Source of the DNA: Armatimonadota bacterium
Lineage (GTDB): Bacteria > Armatimonadota > Zipacnadia > Zipacnadales > JABUFB01
NCBI GenBank assembly: GCA_018056145.1
Contig: JAGPGE010000037.1
Location: 1 to 16,194 of the forward strand
DNA length: 16,194 bases
Direction: 5' to 3'
The notes under the pieces are model-generated. The model searched no databases and had not been told where the DNA came from. It saw only the letters and a list, made by a program, of their open reading frames with translations. Position 1 is the stretch's first letter; each line of letters opens with the position of its first letter. Below, piece after piece: positions 15,859 through 16,194 of the stretch. Both the position numbers and the translations under genes were made by a program.

Positions 15859-16194
15859 ATGGCAACCGAACTGAGCCCGCGAGAACGCGTGACCCTAGCG
15901 CTGGAGCATCAGGAGACCGACCGCGTTCCCATCGCCATGGTCTGCGCGGGCATCAACCCGCCCGCCCATGCCGAACTCGGGGCTCATCTGCAGCGCGAGC
16001 GCGGCATCAGCGTTGCGCAGTACCTGGAGCCCATCATCGATATCGCAGGGGTGGGGCCGGAGTACGTGGGCCCGAGGCTGGAGCCCGACCATGATATGTG
16101 GGGCGTGGTGCGTGCCCCAGTATGCTACGGCGCGGGGCACTACAGCGAGATCACCCACTACCCGCTCGCGGATGCGAAGACCCTCGACGACATT
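15859..16194 (+). CDS. URO-D-superfamily protein, N-terminal part (3' end outside window)
   Basis: An ATG at 15859 opens a frame that runs to the window edge without a stop (112 residues visible). GGGAGG (15845-15850) lies 8 bases upstream, a strong ribosome binding site. The start LSPRERVTLALEHQETDRVPIAM is the typical opening of URO-D-superfamily proteins and parallels the gene at 6348. About 230-270 residues are missing if the length is normal. As in that gene, no HemE RQAGR-type motif follows, so a corrinoid-methyltransferase-like or unknown decarboxylase-like role is more likely than haem synthesis. It is divergent from the large secreted protein gene, 149 bases away. The family call is good; the function is unresolved because the barrel's metal-site region is outside the window. 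Confidence 0.82.
   Translation, partial: MATELSPRERVTLALEHQETDRVPIAMVCAGINPPAHAELGAHLQRERGISVAQYLEPIIDIAGVGPEYVGPRLEPDHDMWGVVRAPVCYGAGHYSEITHYPLADAKTLDDI

Overview
The window is a gene-dense, high-GC bacterial stretch with nine protein-coding genes. Both end genes are cut by the window edges. I see no tRNA, rRNA, CRISPR array, insertion sequence or other mobile element, and no gap over 300 bases without a gene. The mix of genes (large secreted glycoside-hydrolase-like proteins, a GxGYxYP-family protein, non-canonical uroporphyrinogen-decarboxylase-like (URO-D) proteins, a eukaryote-like large NAD-glutamate dehydrogenase) resembles polysaccharide-degrading environmental phyla such as Armatimonadota, Planctomycetota or Hydrogenedentota. 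That placement is inference only, because no phylogenetic marker gene is present.

Region 1 (1-2361, + strand) is a tight three-gene cluster: the C-terminal part of a class III PLP-dependent aminotransferase, a DeoR-type repressor whose start overlaps the aminotransferase stop (ATGA), and a GNAT acetyltransferase. Region 2 (2386-5484, - strand) is a single gene for a 1032-residue NAD-type glutamate dehydrogenase related to yeast Gdh2. It converges on region 1 with a 24-base gap.

Region 3 (5613-12091, + strand) reads as one transcription unit: a GntR/FCD-type regulator, a URO-D-superfamily protein, a 534-residue exported or lipoprotein-like glycoside-hydrolase-like protein, and a 976-residue exported GxGYxYP-family protein. 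The gntR and gdh genes are divergent. A 16-base near-perfect palindrome (5599-5614) covers the gntR start codon and the -10 element of a good promoter reading towards gdh, so one site may control both directions.

Region 4 (12107-15709, - strand) encodes a 1200-residue secreted multidomain protein with a TIM-barrel-like hydrolase core and a C-terminal lectin-like module. It converges on region 3 with a 15-base gap. Region 5 (15859-16194, + strand) is the start of a second URO-D-superfamily gene, divergent from region 4.

The most coherent reading of 5484-16194 is a carbohydrate-related accessory locus. Exported sugar-acting proteins are flanked on both sides by URO-D-like proteins and regulated at least in part by the GntR protein. 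The substrate, the URO-D chemistry and the link to glutamate dehydrogenase cannot be settled from the sequence alone.
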